Source of the DNA: Pseudomonas weihenstephanensis
GTDB taxonomy: Bacteria > Pseudomonadota > Gammaproteobacteria > Pseudomonadales > Pseudomonadaceae
DNA: 64,000 nucleotides
Direction: 5' to 3'
Assembly (NCBI RefSeq): GCF_001043055.1
Contig: NZ_JYLF01000003.1
Span: 372,001-436,000, forward strand
The translations under genes were made by a program, and so were the position numbers. Shown here piece by piece: positions 7,471 through 16,746 of this stretch (the stretch's first letter is position 1; each line of letters starts with the position of its first letter). The notes beneath the pieces are model-generated. The model did not search any database and was not told the origin of the DNA. It was given only the letters and a program-made list of their open reading frames with translations.

Positions 7471-8835
7471 TCAAATCTGCTCGGTCAGCGCTTCGATTTG
7501 CGCTTGGCGCTCGGCCTGGCTCAGTTTCGGGTGCGGGTTGAGGGACGACCACTGCGGATGTGCGCGGGCTTTGTTCAGCGCCTCAGGCAGTTTGCCTTCG
7601 CGCCAGGTTTTCTCTTGCGGTGTTGCCACCTTGATACTGTCCACCGCCGCGTGCCCCCGCGCACTCAGCGCATGCAGCAGTTGGCGTTGGCGCAAGGCCA
7701 GCAAGCGCAACACGCTGTCGTCCACGGTCAGCTCACGTTGGCCTTTGATCTTGCCCAGCAGGCGGCTGCCGTAACTGCGCGCGGTTTGCAGGGCGCCACC
7801 GGCAATGGCACCGGCCAACGCCGCCGCGCCCAAGGTCAGGCCGCCGACCATCAAGTCCACTCCCGCCCCCGCCGCGGCGCCTGCGGCAATACCGCCGCCC
7901 ACCCGCACGCCCAGTTGCTTGAGGGTTTCAGGGTTGAACAGGTCATCGCCCCAGCGCCCGTCCAGCAGCGGCAAATCGCTGGCCGCTGCGTCGCTGGCGC
8001 GAAAGCCATAAAGCTTGAGCAAGGCTTCGACGCAACGTTGTTCACGTTGGCGAATGGCCTGTCGCAGTTGGTTGATGGCGTCTTGCTCGGCACTTTTTTC
8101 GCTGACTACGCTGCGCCGACACGCGGCGCAATCAATCAGCAATTCGGCGATCAGGCGCAATGCGCTGTGCTTGCGCGCCACGCGTTGAGCCTGCTGGTCA
8201 GTGATCAGGCGCTGCAACGCGTCCCGTGAGTGTTCCAGCAGCAGCGCAAGGCTTTCATACAAACGGCGCTCGCCGTCTTCGGGCGGGGCCACGCTGTCGA
8301 AGCGCACCAGCGCATGCAAGCCCAGACGCGCCAGTGCGTCGCGCCATTCGGGTTCGCGTTGCTGCGGGTTGCTGACGAAATTCAAGACTGGCAGTAACGG
8401 TTTGCCGCAACTGGCCAGCACACTGAGTTCGTCGCGGTACTTGGCCAGCACCGGTTCGCGGGCATCGATCACGTACAGCCCCGCGTCCGAGGCCAGCAAT
8501 TGGCGCAACACTTTGGCTTCTTGCTCAAAGCGCTGGCGGGCCTCGCTGCCTTCAAGAAAACGCGCGACGCGGGCCGGGCCGTCCAGGCGTTCGCCGGGGC
8601 GGTCGAGGCGCTCAAGGTAGTCGAGCAGCGCAATGGCATCTTCCAGCCCCGGCGTGTCGTACAACTCCAGTAACGGCTCGCCGTCCACCGACAGCCGCGC
8701 CCCTTCGACATGCCGCGTGGTGCTGGGGCGATGGGACACTTCACCGAAACCCACATCCCGCGTCAGGGTGCGCAATAGCGACGTTTTGCCAACATTGGTG
8801 TGGCCGACCACGGCCAGCGTCAGTGGCTTAGTCAT
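7471..8835 (-). CDS. GTPase with DUF3482 C-terminal region
   Basis: Era/MnmE-like small GTPase of 454 residues with G1 GHTNVGKTS (11-19), the switch region around SHRPSTT, and G3 DTPG (60-63); the G4 motif is degenerate (VLNFVS where NKxD is expected). After the G domain comes a helical part and a Gly/Ala-rich hydrophobic stretch (about 305-360) that may insert in or contact the membrane. This matches the DUF3482 family, whose role is unknown. Its ATG overlaps the stop of the DUF2868 membrane protein by 8 bases (ATGACTAA), so the two are cotranslated and probably work together. It ends 17 bases from the convergent phosphonate operon. Not assigned a process. Confidence 0.83.
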   Translation of the reverse strand: MTKPLTLAVVGHTNVGKTSLLRTLTRDVGFGEVSHRPSTTRHVEGARLSVDGEPLLELYDTPGLEDAIALLDYLERLDRPGERLDGPARVARFLEGSEARQRFEQEAKVLRQLLASDAGLYVIDAREPVLAKYRDELSVLASCGKPLLPVLNFVSNPQQREPEWRDALARLGLHALVRFDSVAPPEDGERRLYESLALLLEHSRDALQRLITDQQAQRVARKHSALRLIAELLIDCAACRRSVVSEKSAEQDAINQLRQAIRQREQRCVEALLKLYGFRASDAAASDLPLLDGRWGDDLFNPETLKQLGVRVGGGIAAGAAAGAGVDLMVGGLTLGAAALAGAIAGGALQTARSYGSRLLGKIKGQRELTVDDSVLRLLALRQRQLLHALSARGHAAVDSIKVATPQEKTWREGKLPEALNKARAHPQWSSLNPHPKLSQAERQAQIEALTEQI

Positions 8836-10222
8836 GACCTGTCTCCAGCCAGTTCAAGGGGGCGCTGGTGGCGAACGGCAGGCCCAGTTGCTTGAGCGCG
8901 GTGTGCCAGTCGCTCAGGCGGTCGGCGTCTAGCGCCTGGCCGGGCGGGGCTTGCAGCAGCCAGACCCGTGTTTGAGCAGCGCTGCGGGCCAGTTCGCCGA
9001 TTAACGCCAGGCTGCCGCGATCCGGTGAGCGCCTGGGGTCACAGGCAATCGCCAGCCGCGCAGGCGGGAAGCGGGTCATTTGCTCCAGCAGGGTTTGGCG
9101 TGATTCGCGGCTGTCGAGGATGCCTGCGTCTTTCACCGTCGGGGGCAATGTGGGCGGCCACGGGTGTTGGTCGTCGAGTTCGATGGCCACGATCAGTGCG
9201 CCATCGGTGTGCAGATCTGTGTTCCCAGCCTGTACCGTGTGCAGTTGCTGGGGCGCGATGTCGTTGACGCCAAGGCGTTCGCTGCTCGGCATCAAGGTTT
9301 CGCGCAGTTGACTGTAGCCGGGCAAGTTGAGGTCCAGTTGCAGCGCATTGCGCCCGCTCTTCCAGCGCCAGCGGCAGAAAAGGTAAAGCAGCAAGCGCGG
9401 GATCACGCCATAAATAAGGACCGCGCCGACAAGCCAGATCGCCCACGACTGACGTACCAGTTCGTTGTTGTAGAGGCTGCTGTCAGTGCTGACGAGGATC
9501 ATTTCCACCGTGGGCACGCTGAACCCCAGCCAGTTCGGCAGAGCGCCCAGTGCCCGTGTGGCGGCGACAAACGCATCGGCCCCCAGAAGGGTGGTTTCCC
9601 AGATAAACCCGTAGCGGCGGGTGGCCATGAGCAGCAGCATCATCACCAATGCGCTGAGCATTGCCAGCAGCCACAGCCCGTTGACCAATGCGCCGAGCGC
9701 CCAGCGATTGAGCTTGCGCCGTTGCAGCAACAACAGGAGGGCGGGGGCCAGTTGGGCGGCCTTGGCATCGCGGGCGAGCTTGTCGCTGAGCCACAGCCAT
9801 ACGCGGCCAAGGCTGGCGCCGTGCTCACCGGCCAACAGCAGGCCAAGCACCCAACTGAGCAATAAAATCGAGTTGAGGCCCAGCAGGCTGCCCAGCGCCC
9901 AGAACACATTAACCGGGGTTTGGCCGTTGCCCAGCGCGGCAAAGGCCAGCCCTGCGCCACTGATCACGGCCAACACCGCCAGCACCAGCACCGACAGCCG
10001 TGCGCCTTGCAGCCAGTGGTGCAGGGCGCTGAGCAAACCATCGCGTTCAGCCAGCCACAAGGCCCGATGCTCAAGGCGGTGGGTCAGGTCGCCGCCGCTG
10101 CTGCGGGCGCGACGATTGGCTTCCTGGTCATCCAGCGGGCCCGCGTGTTCTTCGCGCAGGCGCACGGTTTCAGTCAGCCACAGGCGTTGCAAAGGGGAAA
10201 GTTGAGTCACAGGCCAATCCAT
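8828..10222 (-). CDS. DUF2868 membrane protein, partner of the DUF3482 GTPase
   Basis: 464 residues. The N-terminal ~75 are soluble and charged (RLREEHAGPLDDQEANRRAR), followed by four hydrophobic segments between about 75 and 240 and a probable further one near 280 (AIWLVGAVLIYGVIPRLLL). The C-terminal ~170 residues are soluble with an alternating pattern such as LIVAIELDDQ, LAIACDPRRSPDRGSLALI and RVWLLQAPPG, resembling a Rossmann-like or G-domain-like fold without a P-loop. The DUF2868 family is always seen with this GTPase family; the pair resembles a membrane receptor/GTPase module, but no function is known to me. It lies divergent from folA with about 80 bases between. Confidence 0.8.
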   Translation of the reverse strand: MDWPVTQLSPLQRLWLTETVRLREEHAGPLDDQEANRRARSSGGDLTHRLEHRALWLAERDGLLSALHHWLQGARLSVLVLAVLAVISGAGLAFAALGNGQTPVNVFWALGSLLGLNSILLLSWVLGLLLAGEHGASLGRVWLWLSDKLARDAKAAQLAPALLLLLQRRKLNRWALGALVNGLWLLAMLSALVMMLLLMATRRYGFIWETTLLGADAFVAATRALGALPNWLGFSVPTVEMILVSTDSSLYNNELVRQSWAIWLVGAVLIYGVIPRLLLYLFCRWRWKSGRNALQLDLNLPGYSQLRETLMPSSERLGVNDIAPQQLHTVQAGNTDLHTDGALIVAIELDDQHPWPPTLPPTVKDAGILDSRESRQTLLEQMTRFPPARLAIACDPRRSPDRGSLALIGELARSAAQTRVWLLQAPPGQALDADRLSDWHTALKQLGLPFATSAPLNWLETGHD

Positions 10223-10301
10223 TCAAGTGAGCCAAGAGCATAACCGCTGTTACGTCGCACGGGGTACTGCGGGCGCGGGTCGCTCTGGTATCCTCGCCAA
10301 C

Positions 10302-10814
10302 ATGAAAAAAACTCTCCCCCTCAGCCTGATCGCAGCGCTCGGTGAAAACCGCGTGATCGGCGTCGATAACAGCATGCCGTGGCATTTGCCGGCGGATTTC
10401 AAATATTTCAAAGCCACCACCCTGGGCAAGCCGATCATTATGGGTCGCAAAACCTGGGATTCGCTGGGCCGCCCTTTACCGGGGCGCTTGAACCTGGTGG
10501 TCAGTCGTCAGACCGACTTGCAGCTTGAAGGTGCCGAGGTGTTTGCCTCGCTCGATGCGGCCGTGGAGCGCGCACAGGCGTGGGCCAAAGAGCAGGGCGT
10601 GAGCGAAGTGATGTTGATTGGCGGCGCGCAGTTGTACACCCAGGGGCTGGCAGATGCCGACCGGTTGTACCTGACGCGTGTGGGGCTTAGCCCGCAAGGC
10701 GATGCGTGGTTCCCTGAGTTTGATCAGGCGCAATGGACGCGGGTGTCGAATGAGCCGCATGCGGCTGAAGAGGGCAAGCCGGGTTTCAGCTTTGAGGTGT
10801 GGGAAAGGGTCTAA
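10302..10814 (+). CDS. folA: Dihydrofolate reductase
   Basis: Reduces dihydrofolate to tetrahydrofolate with NADPH, feeding thymidylate, purine and methionine synthesis. The 170-residue protein begins LIAALGENRVIGVDNSMPW, with the catalytic acid Asp32 in PWHLPADF, the NADPH-binding GRKTWDSLGRPLPGR, and IGGAQLY near residue 107. The ATG at 10302 is preceded by a weak purine stretch; an in-frame upstream start at 10227 would add an unlikely arginine-rich leader. Monocistronic and followed by a REP-like palindrome. Such a chromosomal FolA is the usual trimethoprim target, with nothing here that suggests a resistant type. Confidence 0.95.
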   Translation: MKKTLPLSLIAALGENRVIGVDNSMPWHLPADFKYFKATTLGKPIIMGRKTWDSLGRPLPGRLNLVVSRQTDLQLEGAEVFASLDAAVERAQAWAKEQGVSEVMLIGGAQLYTQGLADADRLYLTRVGLSPQGDAWFPEFDQAQWTRVSNEPHAAEEGKPGFSFEVWERV

Positions 10815-10854
10815 CATTTTGTAGACGCTTTACGCGCAGTTGCGTAGGCGTTAC

Positions 10855-10905
10855 CGAAGGCTGCGATCTTTTGATCTTGAAGCTCGCAGCCTGCGGCAGT
10901 TCCAT
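10855..10905. repeat. REP-like palindrome after folA
   Basis: GGCTGCGA (10859-10866) and TCGCAGCC (10884-10891) form an 8-bp stem with an internal GATC...GATC pairing. It sits between the convergent folA and cystine-transporter genes and matches the 'gctgcgatcttttgatc' type of palindrome seen between many pseudomonad genes. Confidence 0.65.
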
Positions 10906-10925
10906 TCCAAAGGGGCTACGCGAAT

Positions 10926-12317
10926 TTACGCGTGCGCCAGCTCACCATGATCGTCTTCAGCCAAAATGGCTTTATCGGTTTCATTCATGATCTGGCTGGT
11001 TACCGTACCGGCAACCATTGCGCCACTCACGTTCAAGGCTGTGCGGCCCATGTCGATCAGTGGCTCGACCGAGATCAGCAACGCCACCAGCGACACGGGC
11101 AAGCCCATCGCTGGCAAGACGATCAGCGCGGCGAAGGTTGCACCACCGCCCACGCCCGCCACACCGGCCGAACTCAGGGTCACAATCGCTACCAGCGTGG
11201 CAATCCACAGCGGGTCCAGCGGGTTGATGCCCACGGTGGGGGCAACCATCACCGCCAGCATCGCCGGGTACAGACCGGCACAGCCGTTTTGCCCGATGGT
11301 CGCGCCAAACGAGGCCGCGAAGCTGGCGATGGACGACGGAATCCCCAGGCGACGGGTTTGCGCTTCAATGCTCAACGGGATGCTGGCGGCGCTCGAACGG
11401 CTAGTAAACGCGAACGTCAGCACTGGCCATACTTTGCGGAAGAAACGCAGCGGGTTAACCCCGGAAAGCGACACAATCACGCCGTGAATCACGAACATCA
11501 GCGCCAGGCCGATGTAGGACACCACCACAAAACTGCCGAGTTTGATGATGTCTTGCAGGTTGGACATGGCGACCACTTTGGTCATCAAGGCCAGCACGCC
11601 GTACGGGGTGAGCTTCATCACCAGACGCACCAGACGCATCACCCAAGCTTGCAGGGTGTCGATGGCGTTAAGCACTTTGCTGCCTTTTTCAGGCTCGTCC
11701 TTGAACAGTTGCAGCGCAGCAACCCCCAGGAACGCGGCAAAGATCACCACGCTGATGATCGACGTCGGCTTGGCGCGCGCCAAGTCAGCAAACGGGTTTT
11801 GCGGGATGAATGACAGCAGCAACTGCGGCACATTCAGGTCGGCCACTTTACCGGCGTAGTCGCTCTGGATGATTTGCAGGCGGCTCATTTCAGCCGCGCC
11901 CGCCACCAGGCCGTCAGCCGTGAGGCCGAACAGGTTGGTCAGGCCGATGCCGACCAGTGCTGCAATCATGGTGGTGAACAGCAGAGTGCCGATGGTCAGA
12001 AAGCTGATCTTGCCCAACGATGATGCGTTGTGCAGGCGCGCGACCGCGCTGAGGATCGAAGCAAAGACCAGCGGAATCACGATCATTTGCAGCAGTTGCA
12101 CATAGCCGCTGCCGACCAGATCGAACCAGCCGATAGAGGTTTTCAGGGTTGGGCTTTCGGCACCGTAGATCAGGTGCAAACCAAGACCAAACATCACACC
12201 GACAACCAGCGCCAGCAGGACTTTTTTCGCCAGGCTCCACGCGGTGTGGCGGGTCAGCGACAAGCCGAACAGCAACGCGAGGAACACCAGCAGATTGAGG
12301 ATCAGCGGGTAATTCAT
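10926..12317 (-). CDS. tcyP: L-cystine:cation symporter, DAACS family (TcyP-like)
   Basis: Imports cystine across the inner membrane using an ion gradient. The 463 residues have the eight-helix plus two-hairpin architecture of dicarboxylate/amino-acid:cation symporters, with the serine-rich hairpin [17 protein letters not shown] and the substrate/ion region [17 protein letters not shown]. The N-terminus [16 protein letters not shown] and the [20 protein letters not shown] motif fit the YdjN/TcyP cystine branch better than glutamate/C4-dicarboxylate carriers. Upstream, an A/T-rich imperfect palindrome (about 12385-12406) may be a regulator site; CysB control would be expected from the family but cannot be shown. 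Single gene. Confidence 0.85.
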   Translation of the reverse strand: MNYPLILNLLVFLALLFGLSLTRHTAWSLAKKVLLALVVGVMFGLGLHLIYGAESPTLKTSIGWFDLVGSGYVQLLQMIVIPLVFASILSAVARLHNASSLGKISFLTIGTLLFTTMIAALVGIGLTNLFGLTADGLVAGAAEMSRLQIIQSDYAGKVADLNVPQLLLSFIPQNPFADLARAKPTSIISVVIFAAFLGVAALQLFKDEPEKGSKVLNAIDTLQAWVMRLVRLVMKLTPYGVLALMTKVVAMSNLQDIIKLGSFVVVSYIGLALMFVIHGVIVSLSGVNPLRFFRKVWPVLTFAFTSRSSAASIPLSIEAQTRRLGIPSSIASFAASFGATIGQNGCAGLYPAMLAVMVAPTVGINPLDPLWIATLVAIVTLSSAGVAGVGGGATFAALIVLPAMGLPVSLVALLISVEPLIDMGRTALNVSGAMVAGTVTSQIMNETDKAILAEDDHGELAHA

Positions 12318-12461
12318 GAAAGCTCCGGGGGCGACTTGTACCAGTCTTGGGTTGTAACAATTTCGAACCGGAAATGCTAACAGGTTGATATAGCTAGAAA
12401 TATACCGTTCTGGAATGACTACCTATGTTTTGGGTATAAGCCTCATCCACCTGCGCGATAC

Positions 12462-12490
12462 AAAAATCCCGGCACGTGGCCGGGATTTTT
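12462..12490 (-). terminator. Rho-independent terminator of ilvD
   Basis: AAAAATCCCGG and CCGGGATTTTT form a perfect 11-bp stem around CACGTGG. It lies 17 bases after the ilvD stop; on the minus strand it ends in a T-run. It also works on the other strand but no plus-strand gene precedes it. Confidence 0.9.
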
Positions 12491-12507
12491 GAATGGAGCC
12501 GCCTGGC

Positions 12508-14355
12508 TTATGGCACCAGCTTGTCTAGCAAGGCTTTGTCACGCACCGCGCCTTTGTCGGCACTGGTGGCCAGCAAGGCATACGCCTTCAATGCTGTAGT
12601 GACTTTGCGCGGGCGTACTTCCACCGGCTTCCAGCCCTTTTTGTCTTGCTCGGCACGACGAGTGGCCATTTCTTCATCGCTGATCAACAGGTTGATCGAG
12701 CGGTTGGGAATGTCGATCAGCACTTTGTCGCCGTCCTGCACCAAACCAATCGCGCCACCGGCGGCCGCTTCTGGCGAAGCGTGGCCAATGGACAGGCCCG
12801 AAGTACCGCCCGAGAAACGGCCATCGGTCAGCAGCGCGCAGGCTTTGCCCAGCCCTTTGGATTTGAGGTACGAAGTGGGGTAGAGCATCTCTTGCATGCC
12901 GGGGCCGCCTTTAGGCCCTTCGTAACGAATGATCACGATATCGCCGGCTTTTACCTCGTCTGCCAAAATGCCGCGCACGGCGCTGTCCTGGCTTTCGAAG
13001 ATTTTGGCATTGCCCTCAAACACATGAATCGACTCGTCAACGCCAGCGGTTTTAACCACGCAGCCGTCCAGCGCGATGTTGCCGTAGAGCACGGCCAGGC
13101 CTCCCTCTTGCGAATACGCATGTTCGACACTGCGGATGCAGCCGTTTTCACGGTCGTCGTCCAGCGTGTCCCAACGGGTTGACTGGCTAAACGCGGTTTG
13201 TGTCGGGATACCGGCCGGGCCTGCGCGGAAGAAGGTGTGGACGGCTTCGTCGTCAGTCTGGGTGATGTCCCACTTGGCAATGCCCTCGGCCATTGTCTTG
13301 CTGTGTACGGTCGGCAGGTCGGTGTGCAACAAGCCACCACGGGCCAGCGAGCCGAGAATGGAGAAAATGCCGCCTGCGCGGTGCACGTCTTCCATGTGGT
13401 AATTCTGGATGTTTGGCGCCACTTTGCACAGCTGCGGCACCTGGCGCGACAGGCGGTCGATGTCTTTGAGGTCGAAATCGATCTCGGCCTCCTGGGCGGC
13501 GGCCAGCAAGTGCAGGATGGTGTTGGTCGAGCCACCCATAGCGATGTCCAGCGTCATGGCGTTTTCGAACGCCTTGAAGTTGGCGATGTTGCGCGGCAGT
13601 ACCGACTCGTCGTTTTCGACGTAGTACTGACGGCACAGGTCGACAATGGTGCGCCCCGCTTGCAGGAACAATTGCTCGCGGTCGCTGTGGGTGGCCAGTG
13701 CCGAGCCATTGCCCGGCAAGGCGAGGCCCAGGGCTTCGGTCAGGCAGTTCATCGAGTTGGCGGTGAACATGCCGGAGCACGAACCGCAGGTTGGGCATGC
13801 GCTGCGCTCGTACTCGGCAACCTTCTCGTCAGAAGCGCTGGAGTCGGCGGCGATGACCATGGCGTCTACCAGGTCGAGGCCGTGGCTGGCGAGCTTGGTT
13901 TTGCCCGCTTCCATTGGCCCGCCCGAGACGAAAATCACCGGGATGTTGAGGCGCAACGAAGCCATCAGCATGCCGGGGGTGATTTTGTCGCAGTTGGAAA
14001 TACACACGATGGCGTCGGCGCAGTGCGCGTTGACCATGTACTCAACGGAGTCGGCGATGATCTCGCGGCTCGGCAGCGAGTACAGCATGCCGTCGTGGCC
14101 CATGGCGATGCCGTCGTCGACGGCGATGGTGTTGAATTCTTTGGCAACGCCGCCAGCGCGTTCGATCTCGCGGGCAACCAGTTGACCCATGTCTTTGAGG
14201 TGGACGTGGCCGGGTACGAACTGGGTAAAGGAGTTGGCAATGGCGATGATCGGCTTCTTGAAGTCGGCATCTTTCATCCCCGTGGCGCGCCACAAAGCGC
14301 GGGCACCGGCCATATTGCGGCCGTGGGTGGAGGTTTTTGAACGATAGTCAGGCAT
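12508..14355 (-). CDS. ilvD: Dihydroxy-acid dehydratase
   Basis: Dehydrates 2,3-dihydroxy-isovalerate and -methylvalerate to the 2-keto acids, the step before transamination in valine and isoleucine synthesis. The 615-residue length equals the enterobacterial enzyme. Fe-S cluster cysteines lie in [10 protein letters not shown] (near 122) and [19 protein letters not shown] (near 195); the C-terminal part has [20 protein letters not shown]. The ATG at 14355 is preceded by a GGAG-type site (CCGGAGTTGTTCC). Monocistronic with its own terminator. Oxygen-labile Fe-S clusters are normal for this family. Confidence 0.97.
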   Translation of the reverse strand: MPDYRSKTSTHGRNMAGARALWRATGMKDADFKKPIIAIANSFTQFVPGHVHLKDMGQLVAREIERAGGVAKEFNTIAVDDGIAMGHDGMLYSLPSREIIADSVEYMVNAHCADAIVCISNCDKITPGMLMASLRLNIPVIFVSGGPMEAGKTKLASHGLDLVDAMVIAADSSASDEKVAEYERSACPTCGSCSGMFTANSMNCLTEALGLALPGNGSALATHSDREQLFLQAGRTIVDLCRQYYVENDESVLPRNIANFKAFENAMTLDIAMGGSTNTILHLLAAAQEAEIDFDLKDIDRLSRQVPQLCKVAPNIQNYHMEDVHRAGGIFSILGSLARGGLLHTDLPTVHSKTMAEGIAKWDITQTDDEAVHTFFRAGPAGIPTQTAFSQSTRWDTLDDDRENGCIRSVEHAYSQEGGLAVLYGNIALDGCVVKTAGVDESIHVFEGNAKIFESQDSAVRGILADEVKAGDIVIIRYEGPKGGPGMQEMLYPTSYLKSKGLGKACALLTDGRFSGGTSGLSIGHASPEAAAGGAIGLVQDGDKVLIDIPNRSINLLISDEEMATRRAEQDKKGWKPVEVRPRKVTTALKAYALLATSADKGAVRDKALLDKLVP

Positions 14356-14591
14356 GGAACAACTCCGGGCGGCTAATCAGGTAACAAACAGGGAAGTGAG
14401 CTTCTAATAACTGAGGGACCACACAGAAAATGACTACGTGTCCGAAAGCTGCCGTGAGCGCTGCGGGATCGCCGCGTGCCTGGGCCTGAGCTCATAAACC
14501 CGCCGGGGATGATTGGCGATGAATGCGTCGATTCTACACGGCTGGCGTGCGGAGGGAATGGGCCAACGTAGGGGGCTGAATCGTAAAAGAC

Positions 14592-15785
14592 TCAGGCAGC
14601 AGGTTGTATACGCTGGTGCTGGCAAATGCATGCGATCAAGCCCAATGCAATCACGCTCATTGACACAAAGCCCGTTGCCAGCGTGATTTGCAGGCTGCCG
14701 GGGATCAGATTGACCAAGGCGCTGACCGTGCCTGCGAAAATGAATATGAGCGCGCTGCCGACGGACGATGCAGTGCCTGCCCACTCAGGGAACACGTCCA
14801 TCGCCCGCGAAGTGGCAATGGGTCGGGCAATGGTGATGCCTGCAGTGCAGACGATCATGGGCAGCAACACACTTGGCACGCTTAAGCCCATGAGTCGGTA
14901 CAGGAGCAACATGAGTGCCCCTGCCACAAGGATTAACAGCAGGCCTACGATGATCTGGCTGTTTGCACTGATGCGCCGGGCCAGCAGGTGAGCCATTAAC
15001 CCGCCGCTCACATAGGCTGCGCCATACAGCAGCAAAATCAGCGAGTATCGGTAGCTGGTCAGTTGCAGTTGCTCAAGAAACAGCAATGGCGAAACGACGA
15101 TGAATGAGAAGTGACAGGCAAAGGCAAGGGCTGCAATCAGCCAGTAGCTGATGAACATCGGACTGCGGCACACAATGGCGTAGGCTCCCAGCAGGCTTTG
15201 GGAGGGCTGTGCAGGGGCAGGGTGCTCGGTTAGCTGGTGCCAGGCAATGATCCATACCCCTGAGGCCAGTGCAATAAACAGCCAAAAGCTCCCGGGCCAG
15301 TCAAATGTTTCCTGCAACAGGGTGCCAGCCAACGGTGACAGTGAAATCGCCAGCCCGCTGGCGGTGACCATCAGGATTCGCAACGAGTCCCGTTTTTTAC
15401 CGGTGAACAGGTCTTGAACCAAGGCTTGAGACAACACAAAACATCCACACCCGACTGCCTGCACACACCTGAACAGTAAAAATCCCAGGTAGTGCGTAGA
15501 GAGCACGCAGCCCGCTGCTCCGACAATCGACATGGCCATGCCAGTCAGCAACAGGGACTTGCGTCCTAATTTGTCAGAAAGGGGGCCAATCAGCAGTTGC
15601 GATATGGAAATGCCGATGGCGAAAAGGCTGACGGATAACGCGATATCGCTGGGTGTGCGTTGGTAGTACTCAGCCAGAGCCGGGAATGAGGGCAACACCA
15701 CATCCAGCGGGAATACTCCCAGCACCACCATGCTCAGCAACAAGAAAATGGCCATGCCGCGTCGGTTGGCCGGGGCTTCAGGCAT
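14592..15785 (-). CDS. MFS transporter, Bcr/CflA-like drug:H+ antiporter
   Basis: Twelve-helix exporter of 397 residues with the MFS loop 2-3 signature GPLSDKLGRKSLLL and the Bcr/CflA-like opening FLLLSMVVLGVFPLDVVLPSFPALAEYY. The start at 15785 overlaps the diiron oxygenase stop by 8 bases (ATGCCTGA); earlier in-frame starts lie inside that gene and lack a fitting leader. Last gene of the peptide-dehydrogenase-oxygenase unit, so the most economical reading is that it exports the product or gives self-protection. No terminator is evident between it and ilvD. Confidence 0.85.
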   Translation of the reverse strand: MPEAPANRRGMAIFLLLSMVVLGVFPLDVVLPSFPALAEYYQRTPSDIALSVSLFAIGISISQLLIGPLSDKLGRKSLLLTGMAMSIVGAAGCVLSTHYLGFLLFRCVQAVGCGCFVLSQALVQDLFTGKKRDSLRILMVTASGLAISLSPLAGTLLQETFDWPGSFWLFIALASGVWIIAWHQLTEHPAPAQPSQSLLGAYAIVCRSPMFISYWLIAALAFACHFSFIVVSPLLFLEQLQLTSYRYSLILLLYGAAYVSGGLMAHLLARRISANSQIIVGLLLILVAGALMLLLYRLMGLSVPSVLLPMIVCTAGITIARPIATSRAMDVFPEWAGTASSVGSALIFIFAGTVSALVNLIPGSLQITLATGFVSMSVIALGLIACICQHQRIQPAA

Positions 15786-16746
15786 CGATATAACCCGCGT
15801 TTTGAAAAAGGTGTCGGTTGTGCGCGATGTTGAAAAAACCGGCGTTGAATAACGCCTGCAGGGTGACTTTGGCGCCAGAACGTACACGCTGTTGATGTGC
15901 GTGCGGTTGCTGCAAGCGTGTGGTGATGTATTCGAGGGTGTCGGGGTGCAGGCCGACACTGGCCAGGCTTTCTTTTAGCCAGTCAGTGTCGCTCTCGAAA
16001 AAGATCTCGAGGATGGCGAGCAGCTGCGTGGCGGCGAGGGTGCGCTGACAGTCATCAAACAATGGCCACAGATGGCTGAACACGTCGCAAAAATAACGGC
16101 TGTGTCGGGCTTCGTCGGCCAGGTGGCTCTTGAACATGCGCAGCACGGTAGAAACCAGGGGCAGGCGAACCGCGCTCAATAATTCTTTGGCAATGATCGT
16201 TTCGGATACAAAACCGATCAAAAACCAGACCATCGCCTCGTCAGCCGGGCTGCATGCCTGTATCCGCTCCAGCAGGCGGCGGATGCGACGGGCCGGGCGT
16301 GAGCGGTTGTCGATGCCATATAACTCGGCCACCTGTTCGGCGATTTGATTGGAAAACAGCGCGTGATAACCCTCGTCTGTGTACAGCTGCAAGGCGGCAG
16401 TTTTCACAGCGCAAGGCACAGGTACACCCAGTTCGTCATGGATCAGTGTTTCGACCGAGCGGTTAACCAGTTTGTGTTCCAGAACCGTGGTGTAGTCGAG
16501 AAAGTACACCAGTTGATTAGCTTCAAGGCGTCGCACCACAGAAGGCCCGGCCAATACGATGTCAGGGTGGTCGAGATAGGGCATGAAGTCGGGTACGAAC
16601 CAGTGGCGCTCGCCCAGTTGGTGCTCCAGGTCGGCAGGCAATGTGTAGGGTGAGCGATCCGTGCGTACGCTGGCCTTGGTATCCCAGTCTGGCAGGGTAC
16701 AGGGCGGGTACAGGGCAAAAGGCTCGGGGGGGCAATGTTCTTTCAC
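15778..16746 (-). CDS. AurF-family diiron oxygenase
   Basis: 322 residues, matching the para-aminobenzoate N-oxygenase (AurF) family of four-helix-bundle diiron enzymes. All seven ligands are present with family spacing: Glu90, Glu125 and His128 (DEGYH), Glu182 (SETIIAKE), and His208, Glu212, His215 (HLADEARH). AurF itself turns an aryl amine into a nitro group; other members hydroxylate amines, so an N- or C-oxidation on a small product or peptide is likely here. The GTG start at 16746 overlaps the dehydrogenase stop by 4 bases (GTGA), showing translational coupling; the MFS gene follows with an 8-base overlap. Substrate unknown; pairing with a SagB-type enzyme and a tiny peptide is what makes it notable. 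Confidence 0.85.
   Translation of the reverse strand: MKEHCPPEPFALYPPCTLPDWDTKASVRTDRSPYTLPADLEHQLGERHWFVPDFMPYLDHPDIVLAGPSVVRRLEANQLVYFLDYTTVLEHKLVNRSVETLIHDELGVPVPCAVKTAALQLYTDEGYHALFSNQIAEQVAELYGIDNRSRPARRIRRLLERIQACSPADEAMVWFLIGFVSETIIAKELLSAVRLPLVSTVLRMFKSHLADEARHSRYFCDVFSHLWPLFDDCQRTLAATQLLAILEIFFESDTDWLKESLASVGLHPDTLEYITTRLQQPHAHQQRVRSGAKVTLQALFNAGFFNIAHNRHLFQNAGYIDA

Noticed and set aside
13198..14340. 380-codon plus-strand frame across ilvD
   Set aside because: ilvD on the minus strand is complete with Fe-S motifs; the plus frame is low-complexity and lacks a start site.
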